A stretch of 64,000 bases of DNA, from assembly GCA_050304615.1 (NCBI GenBank), contig JBNLDW010000002.1:17570-81569 (forward strand). Direction: 5' to 3'. Position numbers and translations under genes: made by a program. The stretch comes from CBFDBF01 sp050304615 (lineage in GTDB: Bacteria; Pseudomonadota; Gammaproteobacteria; Chromatiales; Chromatiaceae). Within the stretch, counting starts at the first letter, position 1, and each line of letters starts with the position of its first letter. Below are positions 34,477 through 42,160 of this stretch, piece by piece. The notes under the pieces were generated by a model, which made no database searches, had not been told where the DNA came from, and saw nothing but the letters and a program-made list of their open reading frames with translations.

Positions 34477-35118
34477 TCACCAGTTATAATCCGGCATATC
34501 CCAATCGTGAATTACCTTTTTTTGGTTCGCCTTGTACCAGTCGAATTCCTCGGCATATTTATTGGCACCTTCGCCCTTGCCTGCCCGGATGATCTTCTTC
34601 AAATCTTCAAACCCAGCCAGCAACGCCTCGGGGCGCGGCATACAACCGGCGATGTATAGATCTACCGGCAGGTAGTCGTCCAGCCGCTTGATGGTGTTGT
34701 AGGCGTCCCAGTACATCCCGCCGTTGATGGTGCAAGAGCCAAGGCCAATTACATATTTCGGGCCCTGCATCTGTTCATAAGAGCGGATCGCCCGCTTCAG
34801 CGTCTTCACCGAGAGATAGCCGGAGATGATAAACAGGTTCGCCTGACGCGGGGTTGGGCGCCACTGCACACCAAAGCGATAGGCATCAAAGCGCGGCGTC
34901 ATCAATGGGCGCATCTCAATAGCGCCACAGCCGGTACCAAATCCGAGGATCCAGAGAGATTCGGAGCGGGCCCAGTTGAACAGCTGCTCAACGATCTTCT
35001 GATAGGCGGCAGGCTGCACCGTAGGCGGTGCCTCGCAGTAATAGTCCCGTAGCGGTTCGACCTCAAACTCGATCCCGTCGGGCCCTTTTACGATACGTTT
35101 TTCAAGCTCTTCTTTCAT
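34477..35118 (-). CDS. NuoB-like subunit with incomplete N2 cluster ligands
   Basis: A 213-residue homologue of NuoB/MbhJ. In NuoB the N2 [4Fe-4S] cluster is held by a tandem CC, a GSC and a GCPP Cys. Here these read GTGCGAIEM (Cys 64, the second Cys is Gly), GLGSCTINGG (Cys 129) and YIAGCMPRPEALL (Cys 159). Three of four ligands are present, so the cluster may be [3Fe-4S], use another ligand, or be altered in potential. ATG 35118 lies four bases after the NuoH stop. Small subunit of a hydrogenase (CxGC) is not supported. Confidence 0.87.
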   Translation of the reverse strand: MKEELEKRIVKGPDGIEFEVEPLRDYYCEAPPTVQPAAYQKIVEQLFNWARSESLWILGFGTGCGAIEMRPLMTPRFDAYRFGVQWRPTPRQANLFIISGYLSVKTLKRAIRSYEQMQGPKYVIGLGSCTINGGMYWDAYNTIKRLDDYLPVDLYIAGCMPRPEALLAGFEDLKKIIRAGKGEGANKYAEEFDWYKANQKKVIHDWDMPDYNW

Positions 35119-35122
35119 AACC

Positions 35123-36028
35123 TTACACCAGCACGATAGAGACAATGCCCAACGGCACTGCCCAGATCAAAAACCAACGGATCGACTGCTCCACCCTAAA
35201 GCGTGGAAATGCCACACCGACAAACAGCGAGACCATGTAGATCAGAAATACCTTGAGGAAAAATAGCGGCCAACTCGTCGCCCCACCAAAAAACAGATTC
35301 ATATAGATCACAATCTTAGCGATGGGGAAGATCACCCGGTTGGTCTGCATCAGCGCCAGATAGGAGGAGTGATACTCGGTGGGCGGTCCAATAGGAATCT
35401 CCTGGGGCGCCAATACCACATCGAAGGGCGGACGCATCATAGAGCCGAGGAACGACAGCATCGCTGCGGCCACCGCAAAGGGGTTGGTAAACAGTGTCCA
35501 GTTGAGCATACCGCCCTGCTGCGCAGCCACGATCTCGGTGATGGAGAGGGTCTGGTACTGCAGCGCCACCGAAAAGATCGCGAGGGCAAAGGGCAGTTCG
35601 GCTGCAGTCGTCTGTGATAGACCACGACTTACACCTATGGCCGCATAGGGATGGCCACTCTCACCCGCCCCCAGCGCCATACCCAATGCACCAAAAAATA
35701 CGAAATAGAGGGCCAGGATCAGGTCGCCGGCAAAGGAGAGGTTAGAGAACATCTCAGAGCCGTAGATAGTAGGCACAAACAGCAGCAGACCGACACCACC
35801 GGTCAACCGAAAGACCGGGCCGAGGTAGAACATCACACCGTGGGTAATAGAGCTGCGCAGTGCATAATTCTTTATCAGATCGATGTAGTTTTGATAGATC
35901 GGTATACCATGTCGGCGCCCTACCCTCGCCCCAATCTTTTGCATCAGCGCAGCCAGCAACAGCCCGAAGTTGATCACAATGAACAGGGTCAGAAGCGAAT
36001 AGGGAATCTTGATCCACTCAAATTGCAT
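35123..36028 (-). CDS. NuoH-like membrane subunit
   Basis: A 301-residue integral membrane protein of the NuoH/MbhM/HyfC family, with about 8 helices. Conserved words include GRRHGIPIYQNYIDLIKNYA near residue 38, an acidic loop AGESGHPYAAIGVSRGLSQT near 125 and the PFDVVLAPQEIPIGPPTEYH segment near 205, which in NuoH contains the Glu/Asp residues near the quinone site. It links the soluble arm to the pump modules. ATG 36028 lies two bases after the giant antiporter-like gene. Confidence 0.9.
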   Translation of the reverse strand: MQFEWIKIPYSLLTLFIVINFGLLLAALMQKIGARVGRRHGIPIYQNYIDLIKNYALRSSITHGVMFYLGPVFRLTGGVGLLLFVPTIYGSEMFSNLSFAGDLILALYFVFFGALGMALGAGESGHPYAAIGVSRGLSQTTAAELPFALAIFSVALQYQTLSITEIVAAQQGGMLNWTLFTNPFAVAAAMLSFLGSMMRPPFDVVLAPQEIPIGPPTEYHSSYLALMQTNRVIFPIAKIVIYMNLFFGGATSWPLFFLKVFLIYMVSLFVGVAFPRFRVEQSIRWFLIWAVPLGIVSIVLV

Positions 36029-36030
36029 CA

Positions 36031-39000
36031 CTAGAACCCCACCTTTAGTAGATACACCACAACCACAAAGGCCAGCAGGTGAACGGCATAGGTCTGGCCA
36101 TTGCCACAATAAAGCCGCCGCAACACATCGGAGAGACTATGCAGAAAATCGGTCTGCGCCTCCCAGAAACGGGTGACCAAAGGCTGAGTGAGAAAACCCA
36201 GCGCCTTGCGATAGGGGGCGAAGAAGTTCCAGGCAAAGTGGGTGGTCTCCGGACGGAATGGCCGCTCGGCAGCATAGACAATATTGAACTGTTTCACCCG
36301 CTGCGCCTTGCGGTTAACAAACAGCAACCAGGCCAGCAAGGTAGCGAAGATCACACCGACCACCAGCATGATAGAGACGGGACTCCAGTAGCCGAAGTCG
36401 CTAGTGATGGTAAGCCCCTCCCAATTGAGCGCACCTTCCGGAAAAAAGCGGCTTAGATAGCCGTCCACATGGCGCAGCACCAGACCAGGAACCACTGCCA
36501 CCACCATAAGTATGGCGACGTAGATCATCTGCGGTAGCACCAGCCAGAAAGGCGCCTCTTTCACCCGCCGGTGTTCATCCTTCATCTGCCCGAGAAACAC
36601 GGTATGAATCAGCCGGAATAGATAGAGGAAGGCGATAGGCCCGGAGAGAAAAATAACAATCATCGGCAGCCGGTACTCGGCAGTCATGATGGCGTTGTAG
36701 AAGATCCAACGCCCACCAAAACCAGACAGTGGCGGTACACCGGAAACTGCAATGATACCGATCAGGACAGCAATAAAAGAGAGCGGCATCAGGGTGATCA
36801 AACCACCCATGCGGTACATGTCACGAGTACCGGTACGCTTGGCTATACCGCCTACAGAGAGAAACAGCATCGACTTGTATACATAGTGGTTGATCACGAA
36901 CATCAACGCCATCAACCAGCCGAGATGATTCATCATGGCCAACCCGAACAGGGCGTACCCCATCTGACCAATAGAGGAGTAGGCAAGCAACCGCTTGGCA
37001 TCCTCTTGAAAGATCGCCAGCAGATTACCAATCAGCGCCGACAGGGCACCGACCCAGAGCATCAGGTGGGTGAGCTCTACCCCATAGAACTCCTGCTTGC
37101 GCATATTCATCAGCAATACGAACAGCCCAAACAAGCCCGCCTTGAGCAGGATACCGGATACCATGGGTGAGACATCCGTCTCCGCCTCGCTGTGGGCACC
37201 AGGCAGCCAGATATGGAAGCCGATGGCGGCAGTCTTGGTCATAAAACCAATGGCAAGCAGTAGGAAGACCCAACCCGCCAGCGGCTGCGCCACCTGGCTA
37301 AGCGCCTGCAGAGGAAAATCCATAACGCCCTGGCTGGCCAGGCCAAATCCCGCCAGAATCAACATGGCCCCACCGAGAGAGAAAACACTGTAAGAGAGCG
37401 CGTGCGGTTCGGAGTGTTTGCCCCGCAAGATCAGAAAATAGGAGCCTACTGTCAATAACTCCCAGGCGGCAAAGAAGGTGAAGGAGTCAACCGCGGTAAC
37501 AAGCATGGCTAGACCTGCGTACATAAGCATGGCCGAAGGATAGAAACCGACCCTGCGACCATGCGCGGAGTAGCTTGCCAGCAGAATCAGCGCGCCCCCG
37601 AGGAGGATAACGGCACCAAATATAACCTGCAATGGATCGTATCCGGGGTAGCAAACAACAAACCATGCGACCATCCCGACAATAGCTATGGTGTTCTTAA
37701 CCCAAGCCGGCAACCACTCTATCAGCAGAAAGCCCAAGGCAAACAACAGCGGCAACGCATGTAGCAGATTACCGTGGCTGGAGAGACCGCCCCACAGATA
37801 GGCCGCTACCCAGCCTGCCAGTACAGCCACATAGACCACATCCACCTTCTGCGGGAGACGCGCCGCCGGCTCTCCTGTTTGATCCCGCTTGATGATATAG
37901 CCAAACCAACGGAACAGATAACCGGCCTCGAGCAGCGTACCAAACAGGATAAGTCCAAGCAGCGCGATGCGGTCATTGGACGCAAGGATATGGACCAGAT
38001 CCCACTTGGCATAGAAGCCGGGAAATGGGGGCAGCCCAATCAACATGGCGATAAAGGTGACAAAGGCGAAGATGAGCAACGGACGGCCGCGCAAGACGCT
38101 CCATGCGGTCAACTCACGCTCAAACACCAACCCAGAGAGCCAGAACAGCCCAGCCTTGGATATGGCATGGGCCACCAGAATACCGCCGGCGATAAACAGA
38201 TAACTATCACCGAGAATTTCGCGCTGACCCAATATCGTCAACACCAAACCTATCTGTGCAATTGAAGAGTAGCCTAGCAGACGCCGGTCATTGGTTTGTG
38301 ACAGGGCAAACAGGTTGGCGCCAACGAAGCTGACAATACCGATACCAGTCGCCACCGGTAGCCACTGTGCACCACCGATTAGCAACAGTTTATCCACCGC
38401 AAACAGGGCCGCAGATGCCGAGGCTGCTGAGAGTATGGCGGAAAGTGCTGGATGGGCCGACTCGTAGATATCCAGTACCCAGCCATTCGCTGGAAATGGT
38501 TTGATCTCGGCGATAATGGCGATGAACATCAGGAAAAAGACTAGAGCCCCATCCTTAAACAGATCCTGGTGCGCAGCGGCCATGCCATCTATATTCAGGG
38601 TGCCGGTCGCGTGATAGGAGAAGATGATGCCAATCAACAGCAGCATCGCAATCACCTGCGACGCAATCATATATTTGAAACCGGCACTCAGTGCCTGTCT
38701 GGCCAAGGAGAGCAAGACTAGGCCACCGGTAGCGATCACCGTCAACTCAAAGAATACAAACAGGTTGAACATATCGCGGGTAAGAACAATGCCGCACAGG
38801 GCCATAGCAAAGACAAGCAGCACCGCCATGGCGCGCCGCCCCAGCTTTAACATAGTCTCCTTCAGGTGAAACGCCGAGAGCAGTGCAGTCATACTAATTA
38901 GCAGGATCAGTACCGCTTCGGCTAATCCCATACGCAGATTGATCGCAAAAGGCGGTGCGGTACCAGCAGTAAAGATATCAACGGTGGTGGCGCCGCCCCA

Positions 39001-39156
39001 AGCCAGAGATGAGACACTGCTTGCCGCCATCCAGCTCATCGAGGTGAGGGCCGCCAACATCACCCAATAGGAGATGGCCCGCCACTCGTCCCGCAACAGA
39101 CCAAGCAGAAATGCCGCGCCTAATCCGACCGCTATGAAGTAAATGGCACTCACCAT
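36031..39156 (-). CDS. Fused double antiporter-like pump subunit (MrpD/NuoN type plus HyfB/MbhH type)
   Basis: A 1041-residue membrane protein with two proton_antipo_M domains. The first (about 80-420) has Glu 137 in NLFVFFELTVIATGG, Lys 219 in AEIKPFPANGW and Lys 334. The second (about 520-840) has Glu 566 in FFAAWELLTVGSYF, Lys 641 in GFMTKTAAIGFHIWLPGAHS, Lys 672 and Lys 761. These charged residues in membrane helices are the ones that drive ion movement in NuoL/M/N and MrpA/D. The C-terminal 200 residues include a soluble stretch and a last helix, resembling the MbhI-like connection. Archaeal Mbs uses two separate subunits (H and H'); here they are one chain. Confidence 0.88.
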   Translation of the reverse strand: MVSAIYFIAVGLGAAFLLGLLRDEWRAISYWVMLAALTSMSWMAASSVSSLAWGGATTVDIFTAGTAPPFAINLRMGLAEAVLILLISMTALLSAFHLKETMLKLGRRAMAVLLVFAMALCGIVLTRDMFNLFVFFELTVIATGGLVLLSLARQALSAGFKYMIASQVIAMLLLIGIIFSYHATGTLNIDGMAAAHQDLFKDGALVFFLMFIAIIAEIKPFPANGWVLDIYESAHPALSAILSAASASAALFAVDKLLLIGGAQWLPVATGIGIVSFVGANLFALSQTNDRRLLGYSSIAQIGLVLTILGQREILGDSYLFIAGGILVAHAISKAGLFWLSGLVFERELTAWSVLRGRPLLIFAFVTFIAMLIGLPPFPGFYAKWDLVHILASNDRIALLGLILFGTLLEAGYLFRWFGYIIKRDQTGEPAARLPQKVDVVYVAVLAGWVAAYLWGGLSSHGNLLHALPLLFALGFLLIEWLPAWVKNTIAIVGMVAWFVVCYPGYDPLQVIFGAVILLGGALILLASYSAHGRRVGFYPSAMLMYAGLAMLVTAVDSFTFFAAWELLTVGSYFLILRGKHSEPHALSYSVFSLGGAMLILAGFGLASQGVMDFPLQALSQVAQPLAGWVFLLLAIGFMTKTAAIGFHIWLPGAHSEAETDVSPMVSGILLKAGLFGLFVLLMNMRKQEFYGVELTHLMLWVGALSALIGNLLAIFQEDAKRLLAYSSIGQMGYALFGLAMMNHLGWLMALMFVINHYVYKSMLFLSVGGIAKRTGTRDMYRMGGLITLMPLSFIAVLIGIIAVSGVPPLSGFGGRWIFYNAIMTAEYRLPMIVIFLSGPIAFLYLFRLIHTVFLGQMKDEHRRVKEAPFWLVLPQMIYVAILMVVAVVPGLVLRHVDGYLSRFFPEGALNWEGLTITSDFGYWSPVSIMLVVGVIFATLLAWLLFVNRKAQRVKQFNIVYAAERPFRPETTHFAWNFFAPYRKALGFLTQPLVTRFWEAQTDFLHSLSDVLRRLYCGNGQTYAVHLLAFVVVVYLLKVGF

Positions 39157-39509
39157 TTCAGCTCCGTATACTTCGCAATATCTAGGCTGCCCTTGGTCTC
39201 ATATAGCTTGTAGACAAAGGCAAGCATCAGCGCCGTCGTACCTACGCCGATAACGATGGCGGTAAGCACCAGCGCCTGCGGGACCGGATCGATGATGCGG
39301 GTTACCGCCTCAGATACCGGGACCGCCGCATCCAGGATTGGTGCGGTACGGCCACGCATGTACCCCACGGAGACCAGAACCAGGTTGACCCCAGCGTTGG
39401 CCACAGTAAAAGAGACAATCATGCGTAAAATATTACTATTGGAGAGCGCACCGTATATGCCGATAAGGATCAGGATAAAGCCGGTTGCCATAGAAATATG
39501 CGCAATCAT
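39150..39509 (-). CDS. MrpC/NuoK-like subunit
   Basis: A 119-residue protein with three helices typical of MrpC/MnhC/NuoK (FILILIGIYGALSNSNILRM, then ANAGVNLVLVSVGY, then VLTAIVIGVGTTALMLAFVY). It overlaps the upstream gene by four bases (ATGA) and the pump gene by seven. It forms part of the ion-translocating membrane base. Confidence 0.88.
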   Translation of the reverse strand: MIAHISMATGFILILIGIYGALSNSNILRMIVSFTVANAGVNLVLVSVGYMRGRTAPILDAAVPVSEAVTRIIDPVPQALVLTAIVIGVGTTALMLAFVYKLYETKGSLDIAKYTELKW

Positions 39510-40204
39510 GATCCCTCCGCTTCTGAAAGATCGACTAACATGGAGCTAAATTCAGCGCCCACCTTAAGACCGATAAAGGAGTAGATTACGGGCATGGCAC
39601 CGGCGGAAAACAGTTCGCCTAGAGTGCCGATAGGTAGAATTCTGTTGTCCAGAAAACCGGATGCGAAAAAGATACCGAGCACACCGATAGTGACAAAGAC
39701 CAATCCAGAAATAGACTCGAGCACATAGATCAGGCGGTGACTGAAATGTCGTAGCGGATTAGTCAATAATAGCAATAGAGTCGCCGACGCCAGGATGGCA
39801 CCACCCTGAAAACCACCGCCCGGGGTTAGGTGACCATTGACGAAGATGTAGACACCGAGCAACATAATCAACGGCACCAGAATGCGCGTGCCTGTGGTCA
39901 GTAGTTCGCCCACCGGCGTGAGCTGGCGTTTTACCGCCCCGCGCCTGCGACCTCTGGCCAGAACCAAGCCGACGATGGCGGCAGAGAGAAACAGTACCGT
40001 TACCTCTCCCAGGGTATCAAGGCCGCGGTAAGTGACGATGATGGCGGTAACAATATTGGCCGCTCCCAGGTCGGTTGCAGTGTGCTCGGCATAGTAGCGG
40101 CCTGTGAGGTTCAGCTCCGCATCTGGCTGGTAGCCAGTTAGTAAATGCCAGAAGGCGGCGCCAAGCACCAACACCAGCAGCAGGAGTATAAAACGCTTAA
40201 TCAA
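39506..40204 (-). CDS. MbhE-like and MrpB fused subunit
   Basis: A 232-residue membrane protein. The first 80 residues match MbhE-type (about 1-75; IVTAIIVTYRGLDTLGEVTV), and the second half matches MrpB/MnhB (VPLIMLLGVYIFVNGHLTPG followed by GGFQGGAI). MrpB alone is about 140 residues, so this is a fusion of Mbh E and F. The start is TTG at 40204: it overlaps the previous stop by eight bases and has GAGG nine bases before; the longer frame to 40258 runs into the previous gene. Confidence 0.82.
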   Translation of the reverse strand: MIKRFILLLLVLVLGAAFWHLLTGYQPDAELNLTGRYYAEHTATDLGAANIVTAIIVTYRGLDTLGEVTVLFLSAAIVGLVLARGRRRGAVKRQLTPVGELLTTGTRILVPLIMLLGVYIFVNGHLTPGGGFQGGAILASATLLLLLTNPLRHFSHRLIYVLESISGLVFVTIGVLGIFFASGFLDNRILPIGTLGELFSAGAMPVIYSFIGLKVGAEFSSMLVDLSEAEGS

Positions 40205-40475
40205 GCTCGTTTTCCTCGTTATTATGTTCGTGCATGCCGCGCACGCGACCGAGTACAAAGAAGAATAGGAATGTGGTCAAACCGCTGCCGATGGCGGCCT
40301 CGGTCATCGCCACGTCTGGCGCAGCCAGGATAACGAACAACACCGAGGCGAAGAGAGTTACCAGTCCGCCTGCCAGTATGGCCACCGATAGGCCCTTGGT
40401 GCGAATAGCCACCAGGGCCACGACTATCGTAGCCAGCGCCAACAACATGGTCATGACGGTGATCATACTGCTCAT
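40197..40475 (-). CDS. MbhD-like small membrane subunit
   Basis: A 92-residue protein with three hydrophobic segments (VMTMLLALATIVVALVAIRT; AGGLVTLFASVLFVILAAPD; IGSGLTTFLFFFVLGRV). The APDVAMTEAAIGSG motif is typical of MbhD and of the C-terminal part of MrpA (DUF4040). It ends in a His/Asn/Glu tail. It overlaps MrpG by four bases (ATGA) and the next gene by eight. Confidence 0.87.
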   Translation of the reverse strand: MSSMITVMTMLLALATIVVALVAIRTKGLSVAILAGGLVTLFASVLFVILAAPDVAMTEAAIGSGLTTFLFFFVLGRVRGMHEHNNEENELD

Positions 40476-40819
40476 TGCGGTGGTTCTCCGCTGTCCTCTG
40501 CCAAATGGTCCACTATGGTCAGATCACACTTCTTGGTGCCAATGCGATGTGCAGCACGCGCCAATACGTGTGACGACAGCGGGTTAGTAGACAGAACAAA
40601 TAGCGCAATCAACAGCAGCTTAGGCCACCACTCAAGTTGCAGGCAAGCGAGACCTATCAAGGTCAACAAGGTGCCGAGGGTGGTGGTCTTGGTGGCGGCC
40701 TGGATGCGGTTGAATACATCTGGCATGCGCACCAGCCCCACACCACCTAAAAACAGAAACACGGCTCCGAATAACAACAATAGTCCACCAAATAAATTAA
40801 GAGGGGTATCGGCAAACAT
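40472..40819 (-). CDS. MrpG-like subunit
   Basis: A 115-residue MnhG/MrpG homologue with three helices. Family words are GAVFLFLGGVGLVRMPDVFN and RIQAATKTTTLGTLLTLIGL, ending in STNPLSSHVLARAAHRIG. Its ATG shares one base with the MrpF stop. Confidence 0.9.
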   Translation of the reverse strand: MFADTPLNLFGGLLLLFGAVFLFLGGVGLVRMPDVFNRIQAATKTTTLGTLLTLIGLACLQLEWWPKLLLIALFVLSTNPLSSHVLARAAHRIGTKKCDLTIVDHLAEDSGEPPQ

Positions 40820-41079
40820 TACAGCCCCCGCTCCAGATAGCGCGCCACGGCGATGACGCCAAGAAAGGAGAGAAATGCATAGACCAACGCCACATCAAGA
40901 TAGATATTACGACCCTCGACCAAGGCCACCAGGATAATGCCAATGACTGAGAGGATGGTAAGCACGTCGAATGCCACCACCCGGTCCGGCGCCGTTGGAC
41001 CGGTAAAAAAGCGCCACAGGGCAAGCAGGAAGGAAACTCCAGCCAGCGTAGCCGACAGGAAAACCAGCGCATCAACCAT
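40819..41079 (-). CDS. MrpF-like subunit
   Basis: An 86-residue three-helix MnhF/MrpF homologue: a loop FFTGPTAPDRVVAFDVLTIL with the family Arg/Asp, then IYLDVALVYAFLSFLGVIAV. Overlaps MrpE by eight bases. Confidence 0.9.
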   Translation of the reverse strand: MVDALVFLSATLAGVSFLLALWRFFTGPTAPDRVVAFDVLTILSVIGIILVALVEGRNIYLDVALVYAFLSFLGVIAVARYLERGL

Positions 41080-41569
41080 ACATCACCTCAAGATAGCGCT
41101 CGAAACCGGCAACGATGGTAGCCGTTGCAACCTCAACATCATCTGATTCAACAGTTACCCAGTGGACGTAGAGCCATTCATCAATTAACTCAATGGTCAG
41201 CGTGCCCGGTGTCATGGTGATCGCATTGGCCAACAACTCCCGCCCCACTGGACTCTTAAGCTTGGTGCGTACCTTGACGATACCAGGATTCACCGGCAAA
41301 GATGGCGATATTATAATCGCGGCCATCCGCAGGTTTGATACAATCAATTCTTTGAAGAAATAGAAAACGAAGATCACCGCGGCGCCTATGGCGCGAGGCG
41401 TGGCATTGAAGCCAGAGAGGACACTAATGCCGCGTTTATAAACCAGCGCAATCAGAAAAGAGGTGATAGCACCCACTATTAGTACATCAGGGGCCAAAGA
41501 AGCATTTAGCAGCAGCCAAAACAGGAGCAGGACTACGAACAACCGAATGAAATGTCGCGTTTTCTGCAT
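41072..41569 (-). CDS. MrpE-like subunit; first gene of the operon
   Basis: A 165-residue MnhE/MrpE homologue with membrane helices (FIRLFVVLLLFWLLLNASLA; AIGAAVIFVFYFFKELIVSN) and the soluble signature LANAITMTPGTLTIELIDEW followed by LYVHWV. As first gene it sets the operon start; the promoter should lie in the 114 bases between 41570 and lspA (41684). Together with MrpF and MrpG it forms the sodium/proton-antiport-like end of the complex. Confidence 0.9.
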   Translation of the reverse strand: MQKTRHFIRLFVVLLLFWLLLNASLAPDVLIVGAITSFLIALVYKRGISVLSGFNATPRAIGAAVIFVFYFFKELIVSNLRMAAIIISPSLPVNPGIVKVRTKLKSPVGRELLANAITMTPGTLTIELIDEWLYVHWVTVESDDVEVATATIVAGFERYLEVMYG

Positions 41570-41683
41570 CCAACCCCCCCGTAGATAACTCAGCCTAATG
41601 GAAATATGTACTCACATAGTTTCCCCGGACATAAAGCTTTAAGTTGATCGTATTCGCGGTATGAAAGCGATGACAAATATCAA

Positions 41684-42160
41684 TCAGCGCCTCTTCTGAA
41701 ACACCTCCCCAAAGATAAGATCATACAACATAAGGGCGACACCAAGCACAATGGCTGAGTCGGCAACATTGAATGCCGGCCAGTGCCAGCCGGAGTAATA
41801 GAGATCGACAAAGTCGATGACATGGCCATAGATAACCCGGTCTATCAGATTACCCACTGCACCGCCAATAATAAAGCTCAGCGCAACAGCGACCAGCTGC
41901 TCCTCTCTACCCAGTCGCCGTAGCCAGGAGATCAATACGGCAATTACTACTAGGGCCAACAGAACAAAGAACCAGCGCTGCCATCCCCCCTGATCACTGA
42001 GGAAACTGAAGGCAGCCCCCTCGTTATAGACCAGGACTAAATTGAAGTATGGCAACACTGCCATGGATTCACGCAAGGCAAAGGCCGACTCCACCAACTG
42101 CTTGGTGAATTGATCCAGCGCAATAACCAGCAGGGACAACCACAGCCAACGGAACATCAT
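41684..42160 (-). CDS. lspA: Lipoprotein signal peptidase II
   Basis: Inner-membrane aspartyl protease that cleaves prolipoproteins before the lipidated Cys. The 158-residue protein has four helices, the signature GGAVGNLIDRVIYGHVIDF with the first catalytic Asp, and FNVADSAIVLG with the second. ATG shares one base with the ileS stop, as in many gammaproteobacteria. It is last in the murJ-ribF-ileS-lspA string. Confidence 0.96.
   Translation of the reverse strand: MMFRWLWLSLLVIALDQFTKQLVESAFALRESMAVLPYFNLVLVYNEGAAFSFLSDQGGWQRWFFVLLALVVIAVLISWLRRLGREEQLVAVALSFIIGGAVGNLIDRVIYGHVIDFVDLYYSGWHWPAFNVADSAIVLGVALMLYDLIFGEVFQKRR

Noticed and set aside
30948..41569. A group 4 [NiFe] hydrogenase
   Set aside because: The large subunit lacks the paired CxxC motifs at both ends, the small subunit lacks CxGC, and no hydrogenase maturation genes are present.
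30948..41569. An ordinary complex I (nuo) operon
   Set aside because: nuoA, E, F, G and J are absent and six Mrp-type subunits are present instead.
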